Positions 44,300 to 54,947 of a DNA stretch of 64,000 bases are shown here, one piece after another. The notes under the pieces are model-generated. The model made no database searches, was not told where the DNA came from, and worked only from the letters and a program-made list of their open reading frames with translations. Origin of the DNA: Lactobacillus sp. W8174 (GTDB lineage: Bacteria; Bacillota; Bacilli; Lactobacillales; Lactobacillaceae); NCBI RefSeq assembly GCF_016100975.1, contig NZ_JACFRN010000001.1:124001-188000 (forward strand), written 5' to 3'. The position numbers and the translations under genes are program-made. Each line of letters opens with the position of its first letter. Position 1 is the first letter of the stretch.

Positions 44300-44337
44300 T
44301 ATGACCTCCATCCTAAGAAAGATGGAGGTCATTTTTT
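44300..44337 (+). terminator. Terminator after rpoZ
   Basis: Perfect 12-bp stem ATGACCTCCATC / GATGGAGGTCAT, 8-base loop, T run. Confidence 0.95.
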
Positions 44338-44349
44338 AAGGGTGATTAA

Positions 44350-46749
44350 ATGATTGCACAGGTTATTGTTGATGTTGCAGCTAAGCAAACGGATCGCATT
44401 TTTGAATATCATATTCCTGATGAGTTAGGTGAAGTAGAAATTGGTTCCAGGGTTTTTGTGCCTTTTGGTCCGCGCAAATTACAAGGTTTCGTTGTTGGCT
44501 TGAGTAACAAAAGTCAATATCAGGGTAAATTAAAAGACTTGCTTTTGGTGGTAGATGAAATGCCACCTCTAACCTCCGAATTAATTAAATTATCAAAAGA
44601 TTTAGCTGATCATGTCTATTCTTATCGAATTACTATTCTTAAAACAATGCTTCCTAGAGTAATGCGTGCTAATTATCGTAAAATTTTAGTACCAAAATCT
44701 TCTGAAGCAAAAAAAATGTCTATTTTTCAAGGAGAGCCGTTAGATTTAAATAAGATTAATGATAATAAACAAATAGCTGAAATTCGCACGTTGTTAAGGA
44801 CAAATGCGGCCAAAATTGAATATGTTGTTGAAAACCGGGCTCAGGTCAAAACTGAAAATGAATATTCACTAACAAATGACAAAAACGAATATAAAAATAT
44901 ATATGAATCTTTGAGAAAAAATGCTGTTAAACAAAAGCAGCTCATAATGTATATAATTGAAAATTACGATAAATTTCCCCAAATGCAGAGAGAAATCGAA
45001 AATAATGCAAGTCTCAACACTGTTTCATTAACGAATGCTGTCAAAAGGGGCTGGCTCAGAAAAAAACCGTCTGAAATTTATCGTGATCCACTAACAATAT
45101 ATGATAAAGAGAAAAAAGCAGATAAAAAAATTAAACTTAACCCTGAACAAAGGAATGCATTAGCTAAAATAGAACCAGCAATCATCAAAAAAAAATCACG
45201 TACTTTTTTATTAGAAGGTGTTACTGGCAGTGGTAAGACAGAAGTATACTTAAATGCTATAAGTACTACTTTAGAGGCTGGAAAAAATGCATTAATGATG
45301 GTTCCTGAAATATCCTTAACTCCGCAAATGGTAAGCCAAGTGAAAAATCGCTTTGGTCAGCAAGTAGCAGTTCTACACAGTGGATTATCAGAAGGAGAAA
45401 TGTATGATGAATGGCGTCGCATACGCCGAGGCGAAGCACGCGTTGTTGTTGGTGCAAGAAGCGCAGTCTTCGCACCTTTAAAAAATATTGGTTTAATAGT
45501 AATCGATGAAGAGCATGAATCTTCTTATAAACAAGAAGATAATCCACGTTATCATGCCAGAGATGTCGCAATTTGGCGCAGCAACTATAATTCATGTCCC
45601 CTTGTGTTAGGCAGCGCAACACCATCACTAGGGAGCAGAGCTCGAGCACAAAAAGGTGTATACCAGTTGTTACAACTGCCACATCGTGCTAACCAGCAAA
45701 GTTTGCCAGATGTTAAGTTAATTGATTTGAAAAAAGCACATTTTAGTGGTGGACAATTTGACCTTTCTATTCAACTTGTTGAGGCAATAAAGAAAAGGAT
45801 TGCCAAAAAAGAACAAGTCATTTTAATGTTAAATAGAAGAGGCTTTGCCAACTTTATGTTATGTCGTGAATGTGGCTATGTTATGAAATGTCCAAATTGT
45901 GATCTATCTTTAACAATGCATAAAGATACAAACAAAATGCAGTGTCACTATTGTGGCTTTTCTACTGCGATTCCTGAAAAATGTCCAAATTGTCAAAGTA
46001 AAAAAATCCGCTTTTTGGGTACCGGCACCCAAAAAGTTATGACAGAGCTTGAAAAAATAATACCAGGCTGCCGTATTCTGCGAATGGATGTTGATACTAC
46101 ACGAAGAAAAGGATCATTTAAAAGGATTTTAGATGCCTTTGGCAATCGTGAAGCAGATATTTTGTTAGGTACGCAAATGATTGCAAAAGGGCTGGATTTT
46201 CCCAATGTAACCTTAGTAGGCGTTGTTAATGCTGACACGGGGTTATGGTTACCAGATTACAACGCCTCTGAAAGGACGTTTGAGTTGTTAACACAAGTAG
46301 CAGGACGGGCTGGTCGAGCTAAAAAGAAAGGTGAGGTAATTATTCAAACTTTTAATCCTGATCATTATGCTATTAAACTAGCTGAAACTCAGGACTATGA
46401 GCAATTTTATCAGTATGAAATGCGTGTTCGTCATGCTGGCAATTATCCGCCTTATTTTTACACTGTGCTAGTTTCTGTTGCGGCCAGAAATGAGCAAAAT
46501 GCTGCTAGAGAAGCTTTTAGAATTAAAAAATGGTTACAACCAAAACTACACCAGTCAACAATAGTTTTAGGTCCAACCCCTAGTGCAATTTCTCGCTTAA
46601 AAAATCAATATTATTATCAAATACTGGTAAAATATAAAAAAGAAGATAATTTAAACAAGTTATTACACCAAATTCAAGACTCAGCGCAAAAGGTTAAAAA
46701 ATATGGTTTATCTGTTTATATTGATAATGAACCAGAGCGCATAATGTAA
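44350..46749 (+). CDS. priA: Primosomal protein N' (replication restart helicase)
   Basis: 799-residue 3'-5' helicase that reloads the replisome at stalled forks. N-terminal 3'BD/winged-helix part (1-250), Walker A GVTGSGKTE near 289, DEEH box near 385, and a zinc module with four CxxC-type pairs (CRECGYVMKCPNC, CHYCGF, CPNC) near 500-545, then the QMIAKGLDFP and RAGRAKKKG helicase motifs. It is the first gene of the long priA-to-thiN operon. Confidence 0.97.
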   Translation: MIAQVIVDVAAKQTDRIFEYHIPDELGEVEIGSRVFVPFGPRKLQGFVVGLSNKSQYQGKLKDLLLVVDEMPPLTSELIKLSKDLADHVYSYRITILKTMLPRVMRANYRKILVPKSSEAKKMSIFQGEPLDLNKINDNKQIAEIRTLLRTNAAKIEYVVENRAQVKTENEYSLTNDKNEYKNIYESLRKNAVKQKQLIMYIIENYDKFPQMQREIENNASLNTVSLTNAVKRGWLRKKPSEIYRDPLTIYDKEKKADKKIKLNPEQRNALAKIEPAIIKKKSRTFLLEGVTGSGKTEVYLNAISTTLEAGKNALMMVPEISLTPQMVSQVKNRFGQQVAVLHSGLSEGEMYDEWRRIRRGEARVVVGARSAVFAPLKNIGLIVIDEEHESSYKQEDNPRYHARDVAIWRSNYNSCPLVLGSATPSLGSRARAQKGVYQLLQLPHRANQQSLPDVKLIDLKKAHFSGGQFDLSIQLVEAIKKRIAKKEQVILMLNRRGFANFMLCRECGYVMKCPNCDLSLTMHKDTNKMQCHYCGFSTAIPEKCPNCQSKKIRFLGTGTQKVMTELEKIIPGCRILRMDVDTTRRKGSFKRILDAFGNREADILLGTQMIAKGLDFPNVTLVGVVNADTGLWLPDYNASERTFELLTQVAGRAGRAKKKGEVIIQTFNPDHYAIKLAETQDYEQFYQYEMRVRHAGNYPPYFYTVLVSVAARNEQNAAREAFRIKKWLQPKLHQSTIVLGPTPSAISRLKNQYYYQILVKYKKEDNLNKLLHQIQDSAQKVKKYGLSVYIDNEPERIM

Positions 46750-46763
46750 AGGGGAAATGTTTA

Positions 46764-47708
46764 ATGACATCAATTATTTTTTTAGGAACGCCTAAATTTG
46801 CTGTACCAATTTTAAAGGCTCTTTCAGAGAATGATTATGAAATAAAAGCTGTGGTTACTCAACCTGATAAAAAAGTTGGTCGAAAACAAAAAGTTACTGA
46901 AACTCCGGTCAAGCTTTTAGCTAAGAAACTGAATTTACCAGTTTTTCAGCCTGAGCACTTGGGAAAGTCTGCTGATTTGGCTACTTTGATAAAAATGCAC
47001 GCCGATTTAATCATCACTGCCGCTTATGGTCAGTTTTTGCCTAGTAAATTTCTGCAATCGGCAAGAATTGCTGCTGTTAACGTTCATGGCTCTTTATTAC
47101 CAAAATATCGTGGTGGTGCGCCAATTCAATATGCTCTTATTAATGGTGATAAACAAACCGGAGTTACCATTATGGAAATGGTTAAGCAAATGGATGCAGG
47201 TGACATATATTCCCAGCAAGCAATAGATATTCAAAAAGAAGATAATGCAGGAACTTTATTTGAGAAATTATCTCTTTTAGGACGTGACTTGTTACTCCAA
47301 ACTTTACCGCAAATTATTGCTGATCCGCAGAAAAAGACAGCGCAAGATCAAAATAAAGTGGTTTTTTCACCAAATATCAGCAAAGGACAGGAACAAATAA
47401 AATTAAATATGACTGCAACCGAAGCCAATAATTTAATTCGCGGTCTTAATCCTGATCCAGGAGCTTATTTGCTCATTGATGGTAAAAGATTTAAAATATG
47501 GCAAGCTGAAGTTGCTGCCGACACGACTACATTTCCTGCTGGAGTTGTCGTTGATAATAAAAAACGATTTGCAATTAGTTTTGCCAATCATACCGTTTTG
47601 AATTTACTTGAAGTTCAGCCTTCTGGAAAGAAGAAAATGCCAGTTAAGAGTTTTTTGAACGGTCAGGGTAAAAACTTCAGTAAAGGTGATAAGATTGTCA
47701 GTTCATAA
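46764..47708 (+). CDS. fmt: Methionyl-tRNA formyltransferase
   Basis: Formylates initiator Met-tRNA using 10-formyl-THF. 314 residues: IFLGTPKFAVPIL at the start, HGSLLPKYRGGAPIQ with catalytic Asn/His near 108-122, and a C-terminal OB-like tRNA-binding domain (about 205-314). GGGGAAA precedes the ATG, and its end overlaps rsmB. Confidence 0.97.
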   Translation: MTSIIFLGTPKFAVPILKALSENDYEIKAVVTQPDKKVGRKQKVTETPVKLLAKKLNLPVFQPEHLGKSADLATLIKMHADLIITAAYGQFLPSKFLQSARIAAVNVHGSLLPKYRGGAPIQYALINGDKQTGVTIMEMVKQMDAGDIYSQQAIDIQKEDNAGTLFEKLSLLGRDLLLQTLPQIIADPQKKTAQDQNKVVFSPNISKGQEQIKLNMTATEANNLIRGLNPDPGAYLLIDGKRFKIWQAEVAADTTTFPAGVVVDNKKRFAISFANHTVLNLLEVQPSGKKKMPVKSFLNGQGKNFSKGDKIVSS

Positions 47709-49020
47709 AAGTGCGCGTTCGGTAGCACTTGCAACCTTGATTCGAGTATTTCGTGATGGCTCTTATTCAAATATTAGTTTTAGCAATAGTTTGCAGAAAA
47801 CGAAGCTGTCTCAGGCTGACCAAAATTTGGCAACAAGAATCGTGTATGGCACTATTCAGGAAAAGATATATTTGGAGTATCAGTTTCACGATTTATTAAA
47901 GACTGAACTTAAAGAAGATTACCTGTTGCCATTGTTGTTGATGTCTGCCTATCAGATATTGTTTATGAACAGCATACCAGATCGAGCCGTCCTAAATGAA
48001 GCTAATATTTTGGCTAAGGAATTTGGTAGAAAGCATTCTGCTGGATTTAAGATTGTTAATGGTATTTTGCGGTCTTTCTTGAGAAGAGGCAAGATTTTGC
48101 CCGATGCTAAAGACAAGGTATATTTTTTAAGTGTTAAAGAAAGTACACCCCAGTGGCTTGTTCAGTATCTTATTAATAGTTGGGGTGAAAATAGAACGGC
48201 CTCAATTTTGTCCAGCATTAATAAACCGGCTAAAAATACTGTTAGAATTTCCGGCCTGGCTGATTCCAATTTGGTTATTGAGGAATTAACTAAATTAGGA
48301 TTTTCTCCTGTCAAATCTCAAATTGCTGAAGATGAATTGGTTTTAACACATGGTGGAGTTTTTAAAACTTCTTTATTTAAAGAAGGGAAATTGACAATTC
48401 AGGACGAAGCTGCTAGTTTGGCAGTAAGTGCTTTCACTTTCTCTGGCAATGAAGAAGTTCTTGATGCCTGTAGTGCACCAGGTGGAAAAACTATTCAAAT
48501 TGCTGAAAAGCTAAAACAAGGTCATGTGACTGCTCTAGATATTCACAAAAACAAATTGCGTTTGGTTATGCAAAATGGTAAAAGAATGAATGTGGAGTCA
48601 AGAATAAACGTTAAAACGATGGATGCCAGAAAAGCTGATCAAACATTTAAAAAAGAGCAGTTTGACAAAATCTTGGTGGATGCTCCATGTTCTGGTTTAG
48701 GTCTTATTAGGAGAAAGCCAGAAATTCGTTATACTAAAACATTAGTCGATCTAACCAAATTACAAAAAGTACAATTGGATATTTTAGATCATGTGAGTAC
48801 ATTGTTAAATCGGGATGGCGAATTTGTTTATTCTACTTGTACTATTACTCAAGAAGAAGATGAAGACGTTGTTAAGGCTTTTTTAAAAAGTCATACTCAG
48901 TTTGAATTACAACCTTTCACTGCGGGTAAGCTTAAAGCAACAAAAGGGATGCTGAAAATTTTACCTGATAGTTATGGCAGTGACGGTTTTTTTATTGCTA
49001 AGTTTAAAATGCGAGGTTAA
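47695..49020 (+). CDS. rsmB: 16S rRNA (cytosine-967-C5) methyltransferase
   Basis: 441 residues: N-terminal NusB-like domain (1-140) and a SAM-dependent methyltransferase with DACSAPGGKT near 257, VDAPCSGLG near 327 and the catalytic-cysteine motif YSTCTI near 379. TTG 47695 lies 8 bases after AAAGG and is the likely start; the GTG at 47686 overlaps that site. It is coupled to fmt and to the phosphatase gene. Confidence 0.94.
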   Translation: MSVHKSARSVALATLIRVFRDGSYSNISFSNSLQKTKLSQADQNLATRIVYGTIQEKIYLEYQFHDLLKTELKEDYLLPLLLMSAYQILFMNSIPDRAVLNEANILAKEFGRKHSAGFKIVNGILRSFLRRGKILPDAKDKVYFLSVKESTPQWLVQYLINSWGENRTASILSSINKPAKNTVRISGLADSNLVIEELTKLGFSPVKSQIAEDELVLTHGGVFKTSLFKEGKLTIQDEAASLAVSAFTFSGNEEVLDACSAPGGKTIQIAEKLKQGHVTALDIHKNKLRLVMQNGKRMNVESRINVKTMDARKADQTFKKEQFDKILVDAPCSGLGLIRRKPEIRYTKTLVDLTKLQKVQLDILDHVSTLLNRDGEFVYSTCTITQEEDEDVVKAFLKSHTQFELQPFTAGKLKATKGMLKILPDSYGSDGFFIAKFKMRG

Positions 49021-49024
49021 AGTT

Positions 49025-49774
49025 TTGATTAGAACAGCATTTGCATCTAGTATTGGACGAATACGCAAAAGCAATCAGGATTCTGTCCAGGTTTTCAAAA
49101 ATAAAAAGAACGCTTTGTTGGCCATTGTTTGCGATGGTATGGGTGGACACCAAGGTGGCGATGTAGCGTCAACTATGGCTGTGAGTCATTTAGGTCATAA
49201 TTTTGGCAGTACGGATTTTTATGATTCTGACAGTGCACGCCAGTGGTTAAACGTCCAGCTCAGTAATGAAAATGAAACTATACTCAGAACCGCAGATCGT
49301 TTTCCTGACCTAAATGGTATGGGAACAACTATTGTTTTAGCTGCCATTTTTAACAACGAAGCTTTAATTGCCCATCTGGGGGATTCAAGGGCGTATGGTT
49401 ATTCTGAAGGAAAATTTATTCAGTTAGTTGAAGATCATTCTCTTGTTAATGAATTAGTAAAACTAGGACAAATTACGAAGCAACAGGCCAGAAATCATCC
49501 TCAAAAAAATATTATTACGCAGTCACTTGGAGTTTCCAGTACAATTGATCCAGAGTTTAAGCAGGTCACTTTAAATGATAACGATATTATTTTGCTTTGT
49601 ACCGATGGATTAACAAATTCATTAAGTGACCCACAGATTCAGCAAATTCTTGCCACGAAAGATTTATCTTTGAAAAGTCGCTGTCAAAAGTTAATTGATG
49701 AAGCTAATCGCTTAGGTGGTGAGGATAATATTACCGCTTGCCTAATTCTAAACGAAGGCGGTGACAATAAATGA
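49025..49774 (+). CDS. prpC: PP2C-family protein serine/threonine phosphatase
   Basis: 249 residues from TTG 49025 (GAGG at 49013-49016, spacing 8). The metal-binding PP2C motifs are present: RKSNQDSV near 14, CDGMGGHQGGDVAS near 37, GDSRAYGY near 121, LCTDGLTNS near 197 and GGEDNITA near 238. It dephosphorylates targets of the partner PASTA kinase that follows with a 4-base overlap. Confidence 0.95.
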   Translation: MIRTAFASSIGRIRKSNQDSVQVFKNKKNALLAIVCDGMGGHQGGDVASTMAVSHLGHNFGSTDFYDSDSARQWLNVQLSNENETILRTADRFPDLNGMGTTIVLAAIFNNEALIAHLGDSRAYGYSEGKFIQLVEDHSLVNELVKLGQITKQQARNHPQKNIITQSLGVSSTIDPEFKQVTLNDNDIILLCTDGLTNSLSDPQIQQILATKDLSLKSRCQKLIDEANRLGGEDNITACLILNEGGDNK

Positions 49775-51756
49775 TAAATAAGGGCTATTTGCTAGGTGAT
49801 CGTTACCGCATAATCGACACATTGGGTGAAGGCGGCATGGCCAATGTTTATCTCGCTGAAGATATAATTCTCCAGCGAAAAGTTGCGGTTAAAATTTTAC
49901 GCCTTGATTTGCAAAAAGAACCGCAAACTTTAGCTCGTTTTCAAAGAGAAGCACTAGCAACAAGCGAATTGAGTCACCCTAATATAGTAATGGTTTTAGA
50001 TGTTGGCACTGATCATGGCTTACCATACATGGTTATGGAATATGTCGATGGGCCGGATTTAAAAGACTATATTAGAGCAAATTCTCCATTGCACTTAGGA
50101 GATATTATCCGCATTATGGACCAAATACTGAGTGCAATGTCTTTGGCTCATAAACATAACGTTATTCACAGAGATCTAAAGCCGCAAAATATTTTAATGG
50201 ATAAACATGGAAATATAAAAATTGCCGACTTCGGTATTGCTGTGGCTTTAAATCAAAATTCAATTACCCAAACGAATTCAGCGATTGGTTCCGTTCACTA
50301 TATGTCCCCAGAACAAACGAGGGGTGGACTCGTTACCAAACAGTCTGATATTTATTCTTTAGGGATAATTCTGTATGAATTGATTACTGGTCATGTGCCA
50401 TTTAATGGAGACTCAGCTGTTTCAATTGCTTTAAAGCATGCACAAGAGCCTATACCTTCAATCAGAAAACAAGATCCCAATATTCCACAAGCACTTGAAA
50501 ATGTTGTTTTAAGAGCAACTGCTAAAGATCCACGAGATCGGTATGATTCAGCTAAAGAAATGAAGGATGATCTTGATAGCAGTTTAGAGCCAGGTAGAGC
50601 AAATGAACCGGTTTTTAAGCCCACACACGGGAATAATGATGATGAAACAATTATTTTACCTAGTTTCAAGTCTAGCCCAAATAGCAGTAAGGTAACTGAA
50701 GAAGGCAAAACTCAAAGTAACGGACCGCTGAATGAATCTAAAGCAAATCGTTCTAGTTTTGCACAGGCTTTGCGTAAACATAAATGGTGGTGGCTTTTTG
50801 TAGGAATTGCTGCGGTTTTAATTGTTGGTTTAATGTTTTTTGTTCTTAACAGTAATAATCATAAAGATGTTCGTATTCCAGATGTTACCAATATGAGTGA
50901 AAAAAAAGCAAGAAACAAACTGGAAAACGTAGGATTGAAAGTAGGTAAAATAAGACACAGAAGTTCTGACAGTATAGATCGTGGTAAAGTAATTGAAACC
51001 TCGCCCACTGCAGGAGCAGAAATAAAACGAGGCAGATTTATTGATCTTTATATTTCGGATGGAGCTGGCATGGTAAGAGTTCCTGATGTAACTGGTGATG
51101 AATATGACATTGCAGTACAAAAACTCGAAAAACTAGGCTTTGAAATAATTCGTGAAAATCAGTTTTCTTCTAGCGTTCCACCAAATCATGTGATTTCTCA
51201 AAGCGTTGCAGCTGATGTTGAAGTAAAGCCGGAGCAAACAACAATTACTTTAACCGTATCTAAAGGAAAAAGTCATCGTGCAAAAGCTCATATGATTAAA
51301 TTACCGGATTTATCTGATTATTCTTTAAAAGCAGCGCAAGAATTTGCGCATAAACATGGATTGACTTTACAAGTCAGTTCCGCATACTCAAATAAAGTTA
51401 AAAAGGGTAAAATTATTTCCATGAGTCCGGCAGCAGGTACAGAAGTACCGAATGGAAGCACTATATCAGTTAATGTTTCTGAGGGTCCCAAAAAACAACG
51501 TAATCTGACGGCAATCAAAAACTTCACAGTTAGTTACGAAGATACTGATGACGATGATTCCGATGATAAACGGGGCAATCATGTTCAAATTTATATTTCA
51601 GACGATAATCATTCAATTGACAATATTTATCGGGATTTATATATTAAAAAGGATATGAATTTTTCAATTCCATTTGAACTTAAAGACGGTCCAGGTCAAC
51701 TAAAAGTAGTGCGCGACGGGCAGACTATTTTGAACGAGAAGGTCAAAAATGATTAA
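49771..51756 (+). CDS. prkC: PASTA-domain serine/threonine protein kinase
   Basis: 661 residues: Hanks-type kinase (about 10-270; [13 protein letters not shown], catalytic HRDLKPQN near 134, DFGIA near 152), a linker, one transmembrane helix near 338-358, and three extracellular PASTA repeats (about 366-575) that sense muropeptides or lipid II, plus a short C-terminal extension with an acidic DDDDSDDK stretch. Controls cell-wall growth and division with PrpC. Confidence 0.97.
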   Translation: MINKGYLLGDRYRIIDTLGEGGMANVYLAEDIILQRKVAVKILRLDLQKEPQTLARFQREALATSELSHPNIVMVLDVGTDHGLPYMVMEYVDGPDLKDYIRANSPLHLGDIIRIMDQILSAMSLAHKHNVIHRDLKPQNILMDKHGNIKIADFGIAVALNQNSITQTNSAIGSVHYMSPEQTRGGLVTKQSDIYSLGIILYELITGHVPFNGDSAVSIALKHAQEPIPSIRKQDPNIPQALENVVLRATAKDPRDRYDSAKEMKDDLDSSLEPGRANEPVFKPTHGNNDDETIILPSFKSSPNSSKVTEEGKTQSNGPLNESKANRSSFAQALRKHKWWWLFVGIAAVLIVGLMFFVLNSNNHKDVRIPDVTNMSEKKARNKLENVGLKVGKIRHRSSDSIDRGKVIETSPTAGAEIKRGRFIDLYISDGAGMVRVPDVTGDEYDIAVQKLEKLGFEIIRENQFSSSVPPNHVISQSVAADVEVKPEQTTITLTVSKGKSHRAKAHMIKLPDLSDYSLKAAQEFAHKHGLTLQVSSAYSNKVKKGKIISMSPAAGTEVPNGSTISVNVSEGPKKQRNLTAIKNFTVSYEDTDDDDSDDKRGNHVQIYISDDNHSIDNIYRDLYIKKDMNFSIPFELKDGPGQLKVVRDGQTILNEKVKND

Positions 51757-52642
51757 AGAAGATCAAGGAATTGTCATTGGTCTGATTGCGGGCTTTTATG
51801 ATGTTCAGACAAGCACTGATATTGTAAGAACACGTGCTAGAGGAGTTTTCCGTAAGAATAATTTAAAGCCTGTTGTTGGTGATCACGTTAAAATACAAAT
51901 TGATGATCAGGGCACAAGTTACTTGGTTGCAGTTTTGCCTCGTAAAAACCTGATTGGTCGTCCTGCCCTAGCTAATGTTACTCAGATTTTACTCGTAATG
52001 TCTGCTGTCCAACCGGACTTTTCGCTACAATTATTAGATCGCTTTTTGACTTTCTTTTCTTGGAAAAACGTTCCTGTAAGTATTTTTTTATCAAAAAGAG
52101 ATTTAACAAACAGACTGGAATTAGCTAAAATTGAAGCAAATTTGAAGTATTATCAGGAAATTGGCTATAAGGTCTATTATAGTCAAAAAGAAGTTGCCAG
52201 TAATTTACCTAATGATATTGGTTCCGAACAAATATGGACATTAGCCGGTCAATCTGGGGCAGGCAAATCAACGTTAATTAATTCACTTAAAAAAGGCTTG
52301 AATCAAGAAACTGGAGTTATCTCAAATTCTTTAAATCGGGGCAAGCACACCACTAGAACTGTGAACCTTTTTCATTTAGGTAAAGGTTATCTTGCGGATA
52401 CGCCTGGGTTTTCTGCAATTGATTTAACTCCAATAAAAATCAATGAATTACGTAATTATTTCATTGAATTTAAAAAAGCAAGTAAATATTGCAAGTTCCG
52501 CGGTTGTCAACATCTTAATGAGCCTAAATGTGAGGTAAAAGCACTAATTAAAAAAGGTAAAATAACAAAAAGCCGCTATGATAATTATTTATTATTGCGT
52601 AAAGAAATAGAAAATGGCAAATTACCAGAATATTTAAAGTGA
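51749..52642 (+). CDS. rsgA: Small ribosomal subunit biogenesis GTPase RsgA
   Basis: 297-residue circularly permuted GTPase that checks the 30S decoding centre. N-terminal OB fold (1-70), G4 FLSKRDL near 111, G1 GQSGAGKST near 166, G3 DTPGFS near 214 and a zinc-binding C-terminus with Cys-rich [16 protein letters not shown]. The ATG lies within the last codons of prkC (8-base overlap). Confidence 0.97.
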   Translation: MIKEDQGIVIGLIAGFYDVQTSTDIVRTRARGVFRKNNLKPVVGDHVKIQIDDQGTSYLVAVLPRKNLIGRPALANVTQILLVMSAVQPDFSLQLLDRFLTFFSWKNVPVSIFLSKRDLTNRLELAKIEANLKYYQEIGYKVYYSQKEVASNLPNDIGSEQIWTLAGQSGAGKSTLINSLKKGLNQETGVISNSLNRGKHTTRTVNLFHLGKGYLADTPGFSAIDLTPIKINELRNYFIEFKKASKYCKFRGCQHLNEPKCEVKALIKKGKITKSRYDNYLLLRKEIENGKLPEYLK

Positions 52643-52652
52643 GGAGATAACA

Positions 52653-53300
52653 TTGATAGCACCATCAATATTAAATATTAATAATTTAAATTTAGAAAAA
52701 GATATTCAGACAGCTGTGAATGCAGGCATAAAAAGGTTCCACATTGATATCATGGATGGGCATTTTGTAGCTAATTTATCTTTTGGTCCACAACTTGTTT
52801 CAGATTTCAAAAAAACTTTTCCTGCTAGTGAGGCTGAGATTCATTTGATGAGCAATAATCCTGATGATTTGGTACCAGCTTTCACTAAAGCGGGGGCTCA
52901 AATTATCTTGCTTCATTATGAGGCAATGACTGAAGAAAAACTAAACTACTGGTTGGAGTATTTAAGAGAAAATCAGGTTAAAGCCGGGGTGGTTCTTAAT
53001 CCTGATACTCCCATTTCTGTACTTTCCAAATTTATATCTAAAATAGATCAAATTTTGCTGATGACTGTTTTTCCCGGTTTTGGTGGACAAAAATTTATTC
53101 CAGAATCTCTTTCTAGAATCAAGGAAGCTTCAAGATTAGTTAAAGGTAAAGTTCCAATTGAAGTTGATGGAGGGATCAATGATCAAACTGCTAAAAAAGC
53201 TAAGGATGCAGGAGCAGAAATTTTTGTTGCTGGATCATATCTCTTTTGTCAAAATAGTGTTGAACAACAGATTGCTGAACTAAAAGGAATATTACAATGA
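52653..53300 (+). CDS. rpe: Ribulose-phosphate 3-epimerase
   Basis: Interconverts ribulose-5-P and xylulose-5-P. 215-residue TIM barrel starting at TTG 52653 after GAGGAG: IAPSILN, HIDIMDGHFVANLSFGP near 28-44, MTVFPGFGGQKF near 135 and EVDGGIN near 168 are the usual motifs and metal ligands. Overlaps thiN by 4 bases. Confidence 0.97.
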   Translation: MIAPSILNINNLNLEKDIQTAVNAGIKRFHIDIMDGHFVANLSFGPQLVSDFKKTFPASEAEIHLMSNNPDDLVPAFTKAGAQIILLHYEAMTEEKLNYWLEYLRENQVKAGVVLNPDTPISVLSKFISKIDQILLMTVFPGFGGQKFIPESLSRIKEASRLVKGKVPIEVDGGINDQTAKKAKDAGAEIFVAGSYLFCQNSVEQQIAELKGILQ

Positions 53301-53986
53301 AGGCCTGGGCGTTGTTAGGTGCTCCTAAACAATTATGGCCGAAGGATCTTAACCAGCAACTTTTAACAGCTAAAAAAAACGGTGATTTAATAATCGGCGT
53401 TGATCGTGGAGCTTTACTTTTAAAAGAAATGGGCATGAAAATTGATGTCGCTGAAGGAGATTTTGATTCATTACAAAAAAATGAATTAAGATTAATTGAA
53501 CAAAATGTCAGAGATATCAGGTATTCGCTTCCAGAAAAAGATTTGACGGATACCGAAATGGCTGTTATATGTGCGCTTATAGATTATCATGTTTCTTATT
53601 TAACCCTTTTCGGAGCAACTGGAGGACGCTTAGATCACTTTTTATCTAATTTATTTATGGTTCTCAAACCTGAATTTAACCGGTTTGCTGAAAAAATTGA
53701 ACTTATAGACCAACAAAATTCAATTAGATTTTACAACTGCGGACACCATGTGATTAAAAAATTATCGACTTATAAATATTTTGGAGTAATACCGTTAACA
53801 GCAGTTAAAAATTTAAAAATAGCTGGAGCTAGATATAATTTAAATGAATTTAACGGAATCAATCCTATTTCATTTAGTTCGAATGAATTTTTACTTAATG
53901 AAAATCAGTTTAGTTTATCTTTTGAAAAAGGTGTAGTAGCCGTTATTCAATCTAGGGATATTAATCGTTTTCAAAATATAAGATAA
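53297..53986 (+). CDS. thiN: Thiamine pyrophosphokinase
   Basis: Transfers pyrophosphate from ATP to thiamine, making the cofactor TPP. 229 residues with GVDRGALLL near 34, EGDFDSL near 52, LPEKDLTDTEMA near 76 and GATGGRLDHFLSNL near 108. It is the last gene of the priA operon, as in other Firmicutes. No terminator is obvious before the insertion-sequence remnant. Confidence 0.93.
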   Translation: MKAWALLGAPKQLWPKDLNQQLLTAKKNGDLIIGVDRGALLLKEMGMKIDVAEGDFDSLQKNELRLIEQNVRDIRYSLPEKDLTDTEMAVICALIDYHVSYLTLFGATGGRLDHFLSNLFMVLKPEFNRFAEKIELIDQQNSIRFYNCGHHVIKKLSTYKYFGVIPLTAVKNLKIAGARYNLNEFNGINPISFSSNEFLLNENQFSLSFEKGVVAVIQSRDINRFQNIR

Positions 53987-54032
53987 TAAAAAACAGCAGA
54001 AATCTAATAAGAGCTCTAAAATTAGGACACTA

Positions 54033-54128
54033 TTAAGCGAGGACTAACTGCCGATATTCTCTCGGACTTGGTCCTTTTTGTTTGATTTTGGCTATTTTCT
54101 GATTGTAGTAATGAAGTTTAGTTTCTAA
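54033..54128 (-). pseudogene. C-terminal remnant of an IS3-family (IS150-like) transposase
   Basis: On the minus strand a 31-codon stretch ending at TAA 54035-54033 reads LETKLHYYNQKIAKIKQKG then PSPREYRQLVLA, matching the conserved end of IS3-family OrfB (yYN-x2-RI-x-KLKG-x-SPxxYR). No upstream transposase remains. The sequence after the stop (TAGTGTCCTAATTTTAGAGC) looks like a terminal inverted repeat of that group. It is a dead fragment between thiN and rpmB. Confidence 0.7.
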
Positions 54129-54167
54129 TTAAATATAAGGTCCAAAAATTAACAGATTTTGGGAAAT

Positions 54168-54197
54168 AAAAAAACAGAAGAAAACTTCTGTTTTTTA
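54168..54197. terminator. Bidirectional terminator beside rpmB
   Basis: Stem AAAAAACAGAAG / CTTCTGTTTTTT around AAAA with T runs on both strands; it ends rpmB on the minus strand. Confidence 0.85.
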
Positions 54198-54214
54198 AAA
54201 CTTTATTATTTACG

Positions 54215-54400
54215 TTAGGCACGGGTAACTTTACCAGATTTTAATGTCTTAGTTGAAACCCATACACGCTTTGGCTTGCCATCAACAAGAATACGAACTT
54301 TTTGAAGGTTTGGCTTCCACGCACGACGTGATGAATTCAGTGAGTGTGAACGTGTGTTACCAAAAGTGGTCTTTTTGCCTGTGATATAATCTTTTGCCAT
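54215..54400 (-). CDS. rpmB: 50S ribosomal protein L28
   Basis: 61-residue basic protein: [20 protein letters not shown], then [12 protein letters not shown] and [16 protein letters not shown], the complete L28 pattern. No zinc CxxC is present. GGAGG lies 7-8 bases upstream. It is divergent from the yloU-fakA operon, the standard arrangement in Firmicutes. Confidence 0.97.
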   Translation of the reverse strand: MAKDYITGKKTTFGNTRSHSLNSSRRAWKPNLQKVRILVDGKPKRVWVSTKTLKSGKVTRA

Positions 54401-54563
54401 TTGCTAAACCTCCTTTATTGTGTTTTCATACTAAGTTAAGATAGCATAAGTTTAAGATCATTGCAACTGCAAAAGTATTTTTTAAAAAGGGATTTTTGTA
54501 TTTAAACTTGATTACTATGATAAAATAGATTCATAATATGAGAACAATGATACGGAGGTAAAC

Positions 54564-54926
54564 ATGGCTGTAAAAATCAAAACAAAAAACGGTTTGATTG
54601 ATATTTCAAATGGAGTGATTGCAACTGTTGTTGGTAGCGCAGCTACATCTAATTATGGTGTTGTCGGCATGGCTTCAAAAAATGCTATCCGTGATGGTTT
54701 CGATGGAATATTAAATCGAGCAAATTATAAACGCGGTGTTGTTGTCAAGTCTGAGGATAATAAAATTACGGTTGATGTTTATATAATAGTCGGCTATGGT
54801 TTAAAAATATCTGAAGTAAGTCGCAACGTACAAGATAGTGTTAAATTCAATTTGAAAAATCAACTTGGAATTGAAACTAAAGCTGTTAATGTCATCGTTC
54901 AAAGTGTTAAAGTGCTTGATGAATAA
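54564..54926 (+). CDS. yloU: Asp23/Gls24 family protein (YloU)
   Basis: 120 residues with the alkaline-shock Asp23 domain: GLIDISNGVIATVVGSAA at the start, NYGVVGMASKN near 31 and VDVYIIVGYGLKISEVSRN near 71. It always accompanies fakA (yloV) in Firmicutes and may link fatty-acid kinase to envelope stress. GGAGG precedes the ATG. Confidence 0.92.
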   Translation: MAVKIKTKNGLIDISNGVIATVVGSAATSNYGVVGMASKNAIRDGFDGILNRANYKRGVVVKSEDNKITVDVYIIVGYGLKISEVSRNVQDSVKFNLKNQLGIETKAVNVIVQSVKVLDE

Positions 54927-54947
54927 CTCAAGCGGAGGTTAGAAATA

